DNA of 14,132 bases from contig JABMPI010000174.1 in assembly GCA_013203755.1 (NCBI GenBank), positions 1 to 14,132 on the forward strand, given 5' to 3'. The position numbers were made by a program, and so were the translations under genes. The notes below the pieces were generated by a model. It was not told the DNA's origin, did no database searches, and worked only from the letters and a program-made list of their open reading frames with translations. The DNA comes from Bacteroidota bacterium (GTDB taxonomy: Bacteria; Bacteroidota; Bacteroidia; Bacteroidales; Prolixibacteraceae). Below, one piece after another: positions 1 to 8,700 of the stretch (position 1 is its first letter; the number at the start of each line of letters is the position of its first letter).

Positions 1-1334
1 CGGGAGAATCCAGTCCTGAATACAATAAAAAACTGGCAACCGGCGAACCTGGCGGAGAAAATTGGATTCCGGCAGAAGTAAATACAACTTTACTTTGGCC
101 AAAAGCCTGGTACTATCACACGGGTCATCAACCACGCAGTGTTACCAATTTAATGGAACTTTATTACACCTCTGTTGGAAGAGGCTCGCCACTAAATTTG
201 GGCTTGGCAATTGCTCCTTCCGGACAAATTCGCGACATCGATGCACAGGCTTTGCTTAAATTCAGAAAACAGGTAATGCGTGAATTCGAGAATAACCTCA
301 TTGAAAATGCAACCGTTTCGGCAAGTAATTACAGAGGGAAATCGGCTAATTATAATGCTGAGAAAGTTTCTGATAAAACCGCAGAAACCTACTGGGCAAC
401 CGACGACAGCATTCAACGTGCAACTCTCGAGATTGATTTTGAAAATGAGACAACTTTTAACCGGCTCCTTCTTCAAGAATACATTGCTCTTGGACAGCGC
501 ATTCATAATTTTACCTTGGAAATTGAAACAGACAGTGGGTGGGAAAAAATTGCAAGGGGCACTACAATTGGCTATAAACGAATCTTAAAATTTGACGATG
601 TAAAGGCTTCGAAAGCAAGAGTTACTCTGGAAACAAATACTCCATGTTTAACACTTTCCAACCTCGAAATATATAATTCTCCGCCACTTTTATTAGAACC
701 GGAAATTTTATGCGACATGAATGGAACAATAACATTGAATGCCGCAAAAGACCTTGACATATACTATAAGGTTGGAAATTCAAGCTCTGAATTTGAAAAA
801 TATTCCAGTCCTATTTCACTACAAAAAGGAGGTACTGTACAAGCATTTGCAAAGCATAAAACCAGTGTCGACAAAAGCGATGTTATGACAAAAGAATTTG
901 GAATGGCAAAAAGCAATTGGAGAATTCTAGATGTTGATAGCGAAACAAAAGACAACGGATCTTCGAAAAATGCAATTGATGGTAATCCTGCTACAAACTG
1001 GATTTCAAATTCAAAAAAAGCAAATAAATCCCATTTCATTTCTATTAATTTAGGAAAGCAAGTAAGCATTTCCGGGTTTAGTTATTTACCTTGTGCCAAA
1101 GGTTGCGATGGAATTATCTACGAATATGAATTTTATGCTAGCATTGATGGAAAAAACTGGGGAGAACCAGTTAGTAAGGGCGAATTCTCAAATATTCAAA
1201 ATAATCCGGTTGAGCAAGTCGTAAAATTTAAAAAAGAGGTAAAAGCAAAATATATAAAATTGGTTTCTAAATCGACAGTAAAAAATAGCAATATTACTTC
1301 TGTAGCTGAAATTGCAGTTTTTCATGAAAATTAA
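1..1334 (+). CDS. GH29 alpha-L-fucosidase with C-terminal CBM32-like domains, 5'-truncated by window edge
   Basis: The reading frame is open from base 3, so the gene begins outside the window; 443 residues are visible. Residues 1-93 are the end of a GH29 catalytic barrel: a NWIPAEVN segment, then WYYHTG, then a helix leading into LNLGLAIAPSGQIRDID, the counterpart of the family's 'LLNIGP..G.I' strand. The catalytic Asp and probably the acid/base lie upstream. Residues ~100-226 resemble an F5/8 type C (CBM32-like) beta-sandwich, ~228-298 a chitobiase C-terminal-like sandwich (DIYYKVG repeat start), and ~301-443 a clearer F5/8 type C domain (NAIDGNPATNWIS, then ISINLGK, then VKAKYIKLVSKS). Family members release terminal alpha-L-fucose with retention; the extra domains probably hold the enzyme on its glycan. 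The protein is presumably exported, but the signal peptide is not visible. The sulfatase gene follows after 51 bp on the same strand, suggesting one operon. Linkage and substrate cannot be told. Confidence 0.9.
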   Translation, partial: GESSPEYNKKLATGEPGGENWIPAEVNTTLLWPKAWYYHTGHQPRSVTNLMELYYTSVGRGSPLNLGLAIAPSGQIRDIDAQALLKFRKQVMREFENNLIENATVSASNYRGKSANYNAEKVSDKTAETYWATDDSIQRATLEIDFENETTFNRLLLQEYIALGQRIHNFTLEIETDSGWEKIARGTTIGYKRILKFDDVKASKARVTLETNTPCLTLSNLEIYNSPPLLLEPEILCDMNGTITLNAAKDLDIYYKVGNSSSEFEKYSSPISLQKGGTVQAFAKHKTSVDKSDVMTKEFGMAKSNWRILDVDSETKDNGSSKNAIDGNPATNWISNSKKANKSHFISINLGKQVSISGFSYLPCAKGCDGIIYEYEFYASIDGKNWGEPVSKGEFSNIQNNPVEQVVKFKKEVKAKYIKLVSKSTVKNSNITSVAEIAVFHEN

Positions 1335-1385
1335 AAAATCGGACGAATTATAACTCTTCGATAAAACTGATAATATTTACTTTCC

Positions 1386-2948
1386 ATGGTAAAATTTCAA
1401 ATTATAATTATTCTTTTTTGTTTCACGTTAGTTAGTTGTCAGCAAAAAAAACAGGAGGTTAAAATTAAACCCAATATTATTTTTCTGCTCACCGACGACC
1501 AAAATGACAATACATTTGGTGCAATGGGACATCCTGTTATTCATTCTCCAAATGTGGATAAACTGATAAAAGAAGGAGTACTATTTAGCAATACCTATAT
1601 TGCAGAGCCAACATGCAGCCCTAGCCGGGTTGCATTATTTACAGGAATGCACGAACGTATAAATGGTGTTGGTTTTACATCGTCGTACCAATTAACCGAA
1701 GAACAATGGGGAAACACCTACCCTGCTCTACTTAAGCGCAATGGATATTTCACTGGGTTTATTGGAAAATTTGGAGTAGAATATTATACATTTAAAGGCA
1801 ATGCCAAAGATAAATTTGACTACTATTGGGGACATGACGGTTGGACCAAATTCTTTCCAAAAAACCATAATTCATTTAGTACAAAACCTTACCACAAGGC
1901 AAAAAATAAAATAATTACACCAATAATGGGTGAAGCCATTGAAGATTTTTTGACTACAAAATCGAACGAAAAACCATTTTGCCTTTCGGTAAGTTTAAGT
2001 GTTCCTCACGGTAGCCAAACCTCCTCGATGAATGAGGAAAGTGCAGAGGCAATTGCCATGGTTGTTCCTGCCAACGAAAATCCGGAACTAAAAGGTCATC
2101 CCATTTACGACAATCTTTATCGCGATTTGGATATTCAAATTCCAGCAGAAACTGCAACTGATCCTTATCGGTTTATTCCGAAAAAAATTCTGGATCAGAA
2201 TAAAGGAAGAGCAAACAAAACATATAAATACGATTATCATCCTATATCGTGCAAAGAACACCACATTCGTTATTATCAGCAAATTACAGGAATAGATAAA
2301 GTAATAGGTGATTTAATTATCAGCCTCAAAAAAAGAGGATTGTCTGAAAATACAATTATCATTTTTGCCAGCGACCATGGTTTATTAATGGGAGAATATG
2401 GAATGGGAGGAAAAGCATTATTATACGATCTCACTTCAAAAATTCCATGTTTTATTTTCGATCCACGATTACCAGAAAGTAAAAAAGGCAAAACTATAGA
2501 CCAACTGGTTTCGAGTTTAGATTTAACAACTACAATTCTGGATTATGCCGGAATTAAAGCAACTACCGAAATGGAAGGAAGTAGTTTAATTCCGCTGATA
2601 AATGGAGAAAATGTAGCTTGGAGAGACGAAATATTTTTAGAAAACCTTTATACCGGCCGTGACAATCCTTTTTGTGAAGGTATTAGACAACAAAATTGGA
2701 AGTACATTAGAATGTACAATGGAGTTGAAAAATACTCAGAAAACGATTTGTCTTTTGAAAATAGAAAGCCTGATTTTGAACAGCTATTCAATTTAAAAGA
2801 TGACCCACAAGAAATGGTTAATTTAATTTATAAATACGAAGGGAGTACATTGCTAAAAGAATTAAGGGAGAAAACCATTCAACAGTCCGGTAATCTTAAT
2901 TTAAAAAGAGAGAATTATAAAAAGAATAACAAAGTAGTTTCCCGATAA
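1386..2948 (+). CDS. Lipoprotein arylsulfatase-type sulfatase (S1 family)
   Basis: A complete 520-residue sulfatase that removes sulfate esters, probably from a carbohydrate. The N-terminus is a type II signal peptide with lipobox LVSC (Cys18), so the mature protein is lipid-anchored in the envelope. NIIFLLTDDQ (Asp37, Asp38) supplies metal ligands. CSPSR at 77-81 is the canonical C-x-P-S-R site whose Cys77 is converted to formylglycine by a maturase (not in this window), with Arg81 conserved. His208 in SVPHGS and Asp330-His331 in ASDHG are the expected later active-site residues, followed by Lys343 (GGK). The C-terminal LFNLKDDPQEMVNL is the usual end of the sulfatase fold. The gene lies 51 bp behind the GH29 gene, consistent with joint breakdown of a sulfated fucose-containing glycan; that pairing is inference. 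The subfamily was not determined. The end converges on the Nramp-like gene with a 47-bp gap. Confidence 0.93.
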   Translation: MVKFQIIIILFCFTLVSCQQKKQEVKIKPNIIFLLTDDQNDNTFGAMGHPVIHSPNVDKLIKEGVLFSNTYIAEPTCSPSRVALFTGMHERINGVGFTSSYQLTEEQWGNTYPALLKRNGYFTGFIGKFGVEYYTFKGNAKDKFDYYWGHDGWTKFFPKNHNSFSTKPYHKAKNKIITPIMGEAIEDFLTTKSNEKPFCLSVSLSVPHGSQTSSMNEESAEAIAMVVPANENPELKGHPIYDNLYRDLDIQIPAETATDPYRFIPKKILDQNKGRANKTYKYDYHPISCKEHHIRYYQQITGIDKVIGDLIISLKKRGLSENTIIIFASDHGLLMGEYGMGGKALLYDLTSKIPCFIFDPRLPESKKGKTIDQLVSSLDLTTTILDYAGIKATTEMEGSSLIPLINGENVAWRDEIFLENLYTGRDNPFCEGIRQQNWKYIRMYNGVEKYSENDLSFENRKPDFEQLFNLKDDPQEMVNLIYKYEGSTLLKELREKTIQQSGNLNLKRENYKKNNKVVSR

Positions 2949-2995
2949 ATAACAGGCTAAATATTATCCATTTTCAAACTAAAAATTTCACCCAT

Positions 2996-4350
2996 TCAAA
3001 TTAATGAAATAGCTCCATAGAAACCAACAAGAAAAATTACCACACAACTAACCCACAATGCAATATCATAAAATTTAGACGATTCCAAACCATATTGTTT
3101 TTGTTTGTATCTAAAATGTAGTCCTGCATAAACAATTATTAGTAGCATAAAAAAGGTTATTATTCCTCCAATAGTTACCATAATAACCGGAAGTTTAATC
3201 CAAAGTAAAGCAATTACCCACAAAACCGGAAATACCCAGGCAGTAATTGCCACAGTTCTTTTTCTTTGTTTTAAATCGAAAAAATCAATCCAGCCAACTT
3301 GTCCAAAAAGGTCGGAAAAGATACGAGTTCGTGCTGCTAATGCAGAAAATAAGGTGGAAAACAAAACCATAAAAGAACCAAATAAGAAAAAGCTTTTTGC
3401 CCACGCTCCGTAAGCACCTGTGTACATAAGCGAGAGAGTTTCAATCATTTCAAATCCAGCGGGTATTTCTCCACGCTGATATAAAACTGCTGCTCCCAGC
3501 AAATAAAATGCTGCGGTAACCAGCGTGTAAACCACCATAGACAAAACAGCATCAATATTCATCACTTTTATCCAGCCTTTCGCACGTTGCCGCCACTCCT
3601 CCGTTTCATCATACGGTCCGGTATATTGTGCGTACCCTTTTTCTAAACACCAATAATTGTACGCCACAATTTCGTCACCACCCACTCCTGTTAATCCAAA
3701 AGCAGCAATGGCAAATCCAACGGTTACAGCAGGTAATTTAAACCGAACACCCTCAAGAATATCATTCAGCGTAAAAGCAAAATTGGTTTTCTGAAGCATA
3801 AAAACGGCAACAATTGTAAAAACAGTAAATAGCAACATTAGAATCACCGACATTTTTTCTATAAATGAATAGTAGCCTTTAAAAACCATAGACGCCACAA
3901 CAATTCCTGTAATTATTGCAAACCATGTAATACTTACCGAAGGGAAAGCCATATTCAATGCAATTGCTACACCACCAATAATTCCGCCCAGTTGAAGTGG
4001 TTTAAACAGCCACAAAAACAACCAGGTCCACAAACTCCAGTTGGCATTTTGTTTACCAAAACGTGGCCCACCTAAACGGTTTAACGAAGTCATTACTGTT
4101 TCGCCCGTACGAATAGCTTGTTTCCCAAACTCAAGTTGAATAGCAACTTTTACAAAGCAACTTACAATAATTACCCAAAAAGTGACAAATCCGGCTTTTG
4201 CACCAAGAGTAGTTGTAGATATTAATTCTCCTGAACCCACGACCGACGCCGACAAGATAAATCCTGGCCGAGGTATTTTAATTTTCCAAAGAAAGTTGTT
4301 GGAGCAGGTTTAATACCCTCAATTGTTAATTTATATGGGTCTTGTGACAT
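2996..4350 (-). CDS. Divergent Nramp-family membrane transporter, frameshifted near its start
   Basis: The reading frame 2996-4255 (419 residues from a TTG codon) encodes a polytopic membrane protein with about 11 hydrophobic segments and overall Nramp (SLC11) character. A clear upstream ATG at 4350 opens a second frame giving a MSQDPYKL start and a FFGKLKYLG segment; adding one base near 4266-4267 joins it to the long frame as LGPGFILSASVVGSGELI, the expected first helix, and yields a 451-residue protein. I therefore treat 4350 as the true start and the gene as interrupted by a one-base deletion, unless this is a sequencing error. Classical Nramp proteins carry DPGN in helix 1 and a Met-containing motif in helix 6; here the equivalents are GSGE (39-42 in the corrected protein) and FGLTGVGGDEIVAYNYW, so ordinary Mn/Fe selectivity is doubtful. 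The transported substrate is unknown. It lies downstream of the dehydrogenase on the same strand, separated by 184 bp of palindromes. Confidence 0.82.
4266..4267 (-). other. Probable one-base deletion (frameshift) in the transporter gene
   Basis: The + strand reads atcctggccg at 4261-4270. On the coding strand this gives CTC GGC CAG GAT and then runs off into a wrong frame. One more G on the + strand (a run of three instead of two) would give CTC GGC CCA GGA TTT ATC TTG, that is L-G-P-G-F-I-L, which is both in frame with the rest of the gene and the expected transmembrane helix 1 motif. The change lies in a short homopolymer, where real indels and sequencing errors both occur. Confidence 0.8.
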
Positions 4351-4389
4351 TGAATATTGTTAGATATTAATTTTAAATACATTACTTTT

Positions 4390-4429
4390 TTAAAACCAGC
4401 ACCATGCTTCTGCATGATGCTGGTTTTAA
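4390..4429. repeat. Long palindrome (REP-like hairpin 1 of 3)
   Basis: An 18-bp inverted repeat with a 4-base loop: arms 4390-4407 and 4412-4429, loop ttct, with one C-A mismatch on the + strand that becomes a U-G wobble on the - strand. The structure is thus slightly better as a - strand RNA hairpin, downstream of the dehydrogenase and upstream of the transporter start. There is no clear U-tract after it on either strand, so a simple rho-independent terminator is not well supported. The core GCACCATGC resembles the third palindrome of this gap. Confidence 0.7.
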
Positions 4430-4459
4430 TCGTTAAACATTTTTACTCAACTCATTCAA

Positions 4460-4477
4460 AGCCTGCTAAAGCAGGTT
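4460..4477. repeat. Short palindrome (REP-like hairpin 2 of 3)
   Basis: CCTGC (4462-4466), loop TAAA, GCAGG (4471-4475), extended by a G-T and an A-T pair. The centre GCTAAAGC (GCTTTAGC on the - strand) is shared with hairpin 3 of the same gap. Confidence 0.6.
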
Positions 4478-4502
4478 AATTTTATATATCTCAATCTGAA
4501 TC

Positions 4503-4522
4503 CACCATACTAAAGCGTGGTG
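4503..4522. repeat. Short palindrome (REP-like hairpin 3 of 3) just after the dehydrogenase stop
   Basis: CACCAT (4503-4508) faces GTGGTG (4517-4522) around a CTAAAG centre, with one mismatch. Read on the - strand it starts AGCACCACGCTTTAG, close to the AGCACCATGCTT arm of hairpin 1, so the palindromes look like related, partly decayed copies. It begins 12 bases past the dehydrogenase stop codon and may also stabilise or end that transcript. Confidence 0.55.
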
Positions 4523-4534
4523 CTAATTTTCCCC

Positions 4535-5581
4535 TTAACTAAAATCCAGCAACACTTTCAAATACTTCTCTTTTTCTTTCTGAACCAATTCAAATGCCTT
4601 TTGAATTTGCGAGCCAGGCATTACTTTTGAAATCAAAGCGTCTGGTTTTAAAACTCCCGCATTTAAATAATTGATTACTTCGGTAAACTCACCATCGCTT
4701 ACACGAGAGGTGATTATTTGGGCTTCTTTCCAAATTAACTCCTTAAAAACAATTGGAGCTGGTTCGTCAGACAAACCCAATACACAAACTTTTCCACCAC
4801 CACGTAAACTTTGAATGGCGCTTCTAATTGGCGTGTAAACTCCTTCAATATCTTCGGCATGACCAACAGCTTCAAATGCAATATCAACACCTTGACCATT
4901 TGTGTGTGCTTTTATAGCGTCTACCGGATTTTCCTTTTTAGGATTTATAATTACTACATTATCATTATATTTTGATGCAATTTCCAGTCGGTTTTCCAAT
5001 GGATCAACCAAAAATATAGTACCCTTGGTTTTTGTACGTGCAGCTTGTAATATTACCTGTCCCACTCTTCCACCTCCCCAAATAGCAATTGTATCGCCTT
5101 CTTTTGTTTTCGCGCGATTGTTGGCATGAAATCCAATTCCGTAAATTTCAACCAAAGCCACATGTTCATCCAGTAAATGTGGTGCAGTTTTAAACAACAT
5201 GTGCGGCGGAACCGAGATTTTCTCCGCAAAGCCACCATCCATATCAACACCCAATAATTTTAAGCTGGTACATGCGGGGTAATGTTTTCTTTTGCAAGCC
5301 GGACAATCGTTACACCAAATAATTGGGTCGATGGCAACTTTATCTCCCTGCTCAAATCCAGTAACTCCTTCACCAACAGATTCTACAACGCCGCCCATTT
5401 CGTGCCCTGGAATAAATGGAATCGAAGTTCTTGGGTGAAAATCACCGGGAAAAATATGCATGTCGGTACCACAAATACTTGCAAATTTTATACGAACTAA
5501 AACCTCTCCTTTGGTAACCACGGGAGAGGGAACATCTTTCCAAACAAAATTATTATATGTTTCAAGAACAGCTGCTTTCAT
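4535..5581 (-). CDS. Zinc-dependent medium-chain alcohol/polyol dehydrogenase (threonine/sorbitol dehydrogenase-like)
   Basis: A complete 348-residue medium-chain dehydrogenase, cytoplasmic, expected to oxidise a secondary alcohol of a sugar, polyol or hydroxy-acid. Catalytic zinc ligands are Cys37 (SICGTDMH), His60-Glu61 (GHE) and probably Glu145. The structural zinc site is the four-cysteine lobe Cys90, Cys93, Cys96, Cys104. The Rossmann motif WGGGRVG is at 168-174, and Asp193 at the end of the second strand (FLVDP) points to NAD rather than NADP. The ATG at 5581 is chosen because the MKAAVLE start is typical and a Bacteroidota-type promoter sits just upstream. The gene is divergent from the GH2 beta-galactosidase (178-bp gap) and precedes the Nramp-like gene on the same strand. 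A role in catabolism of a monosaccharide released by nearby enzymes is possible but is inference; the substrate cannot be assigned from sequence. Confidence 0.9.
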   Translation of the reverse strand: MKAAVLETYNNFVWKDVPSPVVTKGEVLVRIKFASICGTDMHIFPGDFHPRTSIPFIPGHEMGGVVESVGEGVTGFEQGDKVAIDPIIWCNDCPACKRKHYPACTSLKLLGVDMDGGFAEKISVPPHMLFKTAPHLLDEHVALVEIYGIGFHANNRAKTKEGDTIAIWGGGRVGQVILQAARTKTKGTIFLVDPLENRLEIASKYNDNVVIINPKKENPVDAIKAHTNGQGVDIAFEAVGHAEDIEGVYTPIRSAIQSLRGGGKVCVLGLSDEPAPIVFKELIWKEAQIITSRVSDGEFTEVINYLNAGVLKPDALISKVMPGSQIQKAFELVQKEKEKYLKVLLDFS

Positions 5582-5605
5582 AACTTTAGGTTTAATTTTG
5601 AGTTC

Positions 5606-5637
5606 CGAAAATACATTTTAATCCCGATGAAATCAAA
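5606..5637 (-). promoter_or_regulatory. Probable promoter of the dehydrogenase gene
   Basis: On the - strand TATTTTCG (5606-5613) matches the Bacteroidota -7 consensus TAnnTTTG in all but one position, and TTTG (5634-5637) matches the -33 element with 20 bp between. The predicted leader is about 20 bases before the ATG at 5581. Confidence 0.55.
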
Positions 5638-5703
5638 CTTTAATAATTTATAATTATCGCAATAAAAATCAACTTGAAACAATTTTCAACTACAAAAATT
5701 TCC

Positions 5704-5711
5704 TAGCTTTG
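5704..5711 (+). promoter_or_regulatory. Probable -7 promoter element of the GH2 gene
   Basis: TAGCTTTG is an exact match to the Bacteroidota -7 consensus TAnnTTTG, 48 bp before the ATG at 5760. No good TTTG -33 element is seen at the usual 19-21 bp spacing (only an AT-rich stretch), so the promoter may be weak or need an activator. Confidence 0.5.
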
Positions 5712-5759
5712 GAAAAATAATAAAATGCAAGCAAAACTTCTTAAATAAATTCTAAACCA

Positions 5760-8700
5760 ATGAAAATAATATCTTCATCAATACTAGTTCTATTCCTGAT
5801 TTTAATAGTCAATTGCAATTTTACAATCGCTCAAAATCCTATTCCGGACTGGGAAAATCCGGCGATGATAAATCAAAATAAAGAAGCCACCAGTGCTACA
5901 TTAATGCCTTTCAGAACAGTTGAACAGGCCTTAACACAAAAACGTAATCAATCTGCCTATTATAAAACTTTAAGTGGAACATGGAAATTTAATTGGGTAC
6001 GTAAGCCAGCTGATCGACCAATAGATTTTTACAAAACCGATTTTGATGTTTCAGGATGGAATAACATTCCTGTTCCATCAAACTGGGAATTGCAAGGTTA
6101 TGGGATTCCAATCTATGTAAATCACCAATACGAATTTGCAGATTACAAAGCACCGGTATCGGATGAAATAGAATTTATTGACAGAATTTACCCGGCGAAT
6201 CCAGGTAAAGTTCCACACGATTATAATCCTGTTGGATCGTACCGACGTACTTTTACAGTTCCTGAAAATTGGGAGGATCGTCAGGTATTTATACAATTTG
6301 GCGCGGTAAAATCGGCATTTTATCTTTGGATAAACGGTAAAAAAGTGGGTTACAGTCAAGGCAGTAAAATTCCAGCAGAATGGGATATTACAGCGTATTT
6401 AGTTAAAGGAGAAAATACAATTGCAGCTGAAGTTTACCGCTGGTCTGACGGTTCGTATTTAGAGTGCCAGGATTTCTGGAGAATCAGTGGTATAGAGCGC
6501 GACGTGTATGTTTACTCCACTCCAAAAGTGCGTGTTCGTGATTTTTTTGCAAAAGCTGATTTAGATGCGGAATATAAAAACGGAGCTTTCTCTCTTGACG
6601 TAGATTTACAAAACCATGTTGAGAAATTACGATCGGGAAATTACAGTGTTGAATACCAAATTTTCGATGAAAATAAAAGTTTGATTGCAAGCGATTCACA
6701 GGAAGCAAAAGTGAATAAGAAATCAGATTTGAAGCTTTCGTTTTCAAAAGAGATTCCAAATCCAAAAAAATGGACAGCAGAAACGCCAAATCTATATTCA
6801 TTGGTTGTTATTCTTAAAAACGATGCAGGAGAAACAGTTGAAGTGGTTACCACTAAAATTGGATTCCGAAAAGTGGAATTGATTAATACTGTTTTCCACA
6901 TTAATGGAGTAGCCGTTTTAATTAAAGGAGTAAACCGTCACGAACACGACCAGTTCAATGGCCACGTAATTAGTGAAGAGGCGATGATTAAGGAGATTGA
7001 ATTGATGAAACAGTTTAATATTAATGCGGTACGAACCAGCCACTACCCTACATGTGAACGTTTTTACGAACTGTGTAATGAATATGGATTGTACATTACC
7101 AACGAGGCCAACATTGAATCGCACGGAATGTATTACGGCGAACATTCGCTGGCAAAAGATCCGGCTTGGGAATTAGCACATGTCGACCGTAATATGAGAA
7201 TGGTTGAGCGCGACAAAAATCATCCATCAGTTGTTGTTTGGTCCATGGCTAACGAAGCTGGCGATGGAGTGAATTTTACTTCTGCTTACAATGCAATCAG
7301 AGAACGTGACCCTTCGCGGCCAATTCATCTTGAACGTGCTCTGATGGGCGATAATACTGATATTTTCTGTCCACAATATCCGGGAGTTAATGCTTTGGAA
7401 AAATATGCTTCAAAAAGGCAAGCTAAAACTATGATTTCGAGTGAATATACTCACGCCATGGGAAACAGCAATGGAAATGTTGTTGATTTGTGGGAAGTGA
7501 TTTACAAAGAAGGAAACGACCAATTACAAGGCGGTTACATTTGGGACTGGATTGATCAGGCACTGGTAAAAAAAGACAGTAACGGCACTGAGTTTTGGGC
7601 CTACGGTGGCGACTATGGCGAAAATATGCCAAGCGACCACAACTTTGTTTGTAACGGTATAATTTCTGCTGATTACACGCCACACCCTGCTATTTGGGAG
7701 ATTAAATATGCCTACCAATATATTCGTTTTGAAGATACTGAGCAAGGTTATAAAATCACCAACTTTCACGATTTTATTGATTTGAGTGCTTATGAAATAA
7801 GTTGGACGGTTTCTGGAAATGGCGTTAAAAAATGGGGAGGAACTTTAGATGGATTTAATTTGAAACCTCATGAAAGTAAAACCAATCCTATTCCAATGCC
7901 AATGATGGCAGCTGAACCGGGTGTTGAATATTTTATTGATTTTTCGGTGAAATTAAAAAAAGACAAACCATTCAGACCAGCTGGTTTTGAAGTGGCACAC
8001 GACCAATTCAAACTAAATTTATATGCTGAAAATATTCCTAAAAAAGAGAATCTGGCAGCTCTTAAATTGAATGAAACAGATAACATACTTTCGGTTATTG
8101 GTGCGAACTTTACTATTTCAATTAATAAAGCAACAGGAACAATTTCTTCTTATGAAGTGAATGGAACTGAGTTAATACAAAAAGGGCCACAAATTAATTT
8201 CTGGCGCCCGGCAAACGACAACGACAAAGGAAGCCAGATGCTAAAACGTTTGGGTGTTTGGCGCGAGGTTAGCCGCGAAGCAAAACCAAATAAAGTAAGC
8301 ACTTCGCAACCAGAAAATGGTGTGATTAAAGTTACGGTTGAATACAAATTCGATAAAGTAAAATCGGAACAAACTGTTTCTTATTCCATTTTTGGAAGTG
8401 GTAAAATTGCTGTAAAAAGTTCGTTTTCGACCAACGAAGAGAAGTTGGCAGACATGCCTCGATTTGGTCTAAAATGGGAACTACCTGTGAACTTCGACAA
8501 CCTGCAATATTTTGGTCGCGGGCCACACGAAAATTACATCGACCGCAACCGCAGCGCTTTTGTTGGAAACTATTCGGGCAAAGTAGCCGAGCAATATTTT
8601 AACTATGTTCGTCCGCAAGAAAATGGCTATAAAACCGATGCCCGTTGGTTTGAATTGCGTAATGAATACGGAATTGGTATCCGTGTAACAGGAAACGAGC

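Noticed and set aside
2949..2995. A terminator between the convergent sulfatase and transporter genes
   Set aside because: The 47-bp gap shows no inverted repeat of useful length.
4441..4450. A TTTACTCAA half-site like the operator arm at 11139-11155, upstream of the transporter
   Set aside because: The other arm is not there (the preceding eight bases match in only three places), so a chance match in AT-rich DNA is more likely.
5643..5657. AT-only palindrome ATAATTTATAATTAT between the dehydrogenase and GH2 genes as an operator
   Set aside because: It is made of A and T only, single-copy here, and such palindromes are expected by chance in this AT-rich spacer.
5790..5840. A lipobox (LIVNC) in the GH2 signal peptide
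   Set aside because: Asn directly before the Cys is unusual for signal peptidase II, and a better type I site follows after TIA/Q, so I treat the enzyme as exported, not as a lipoprotein.
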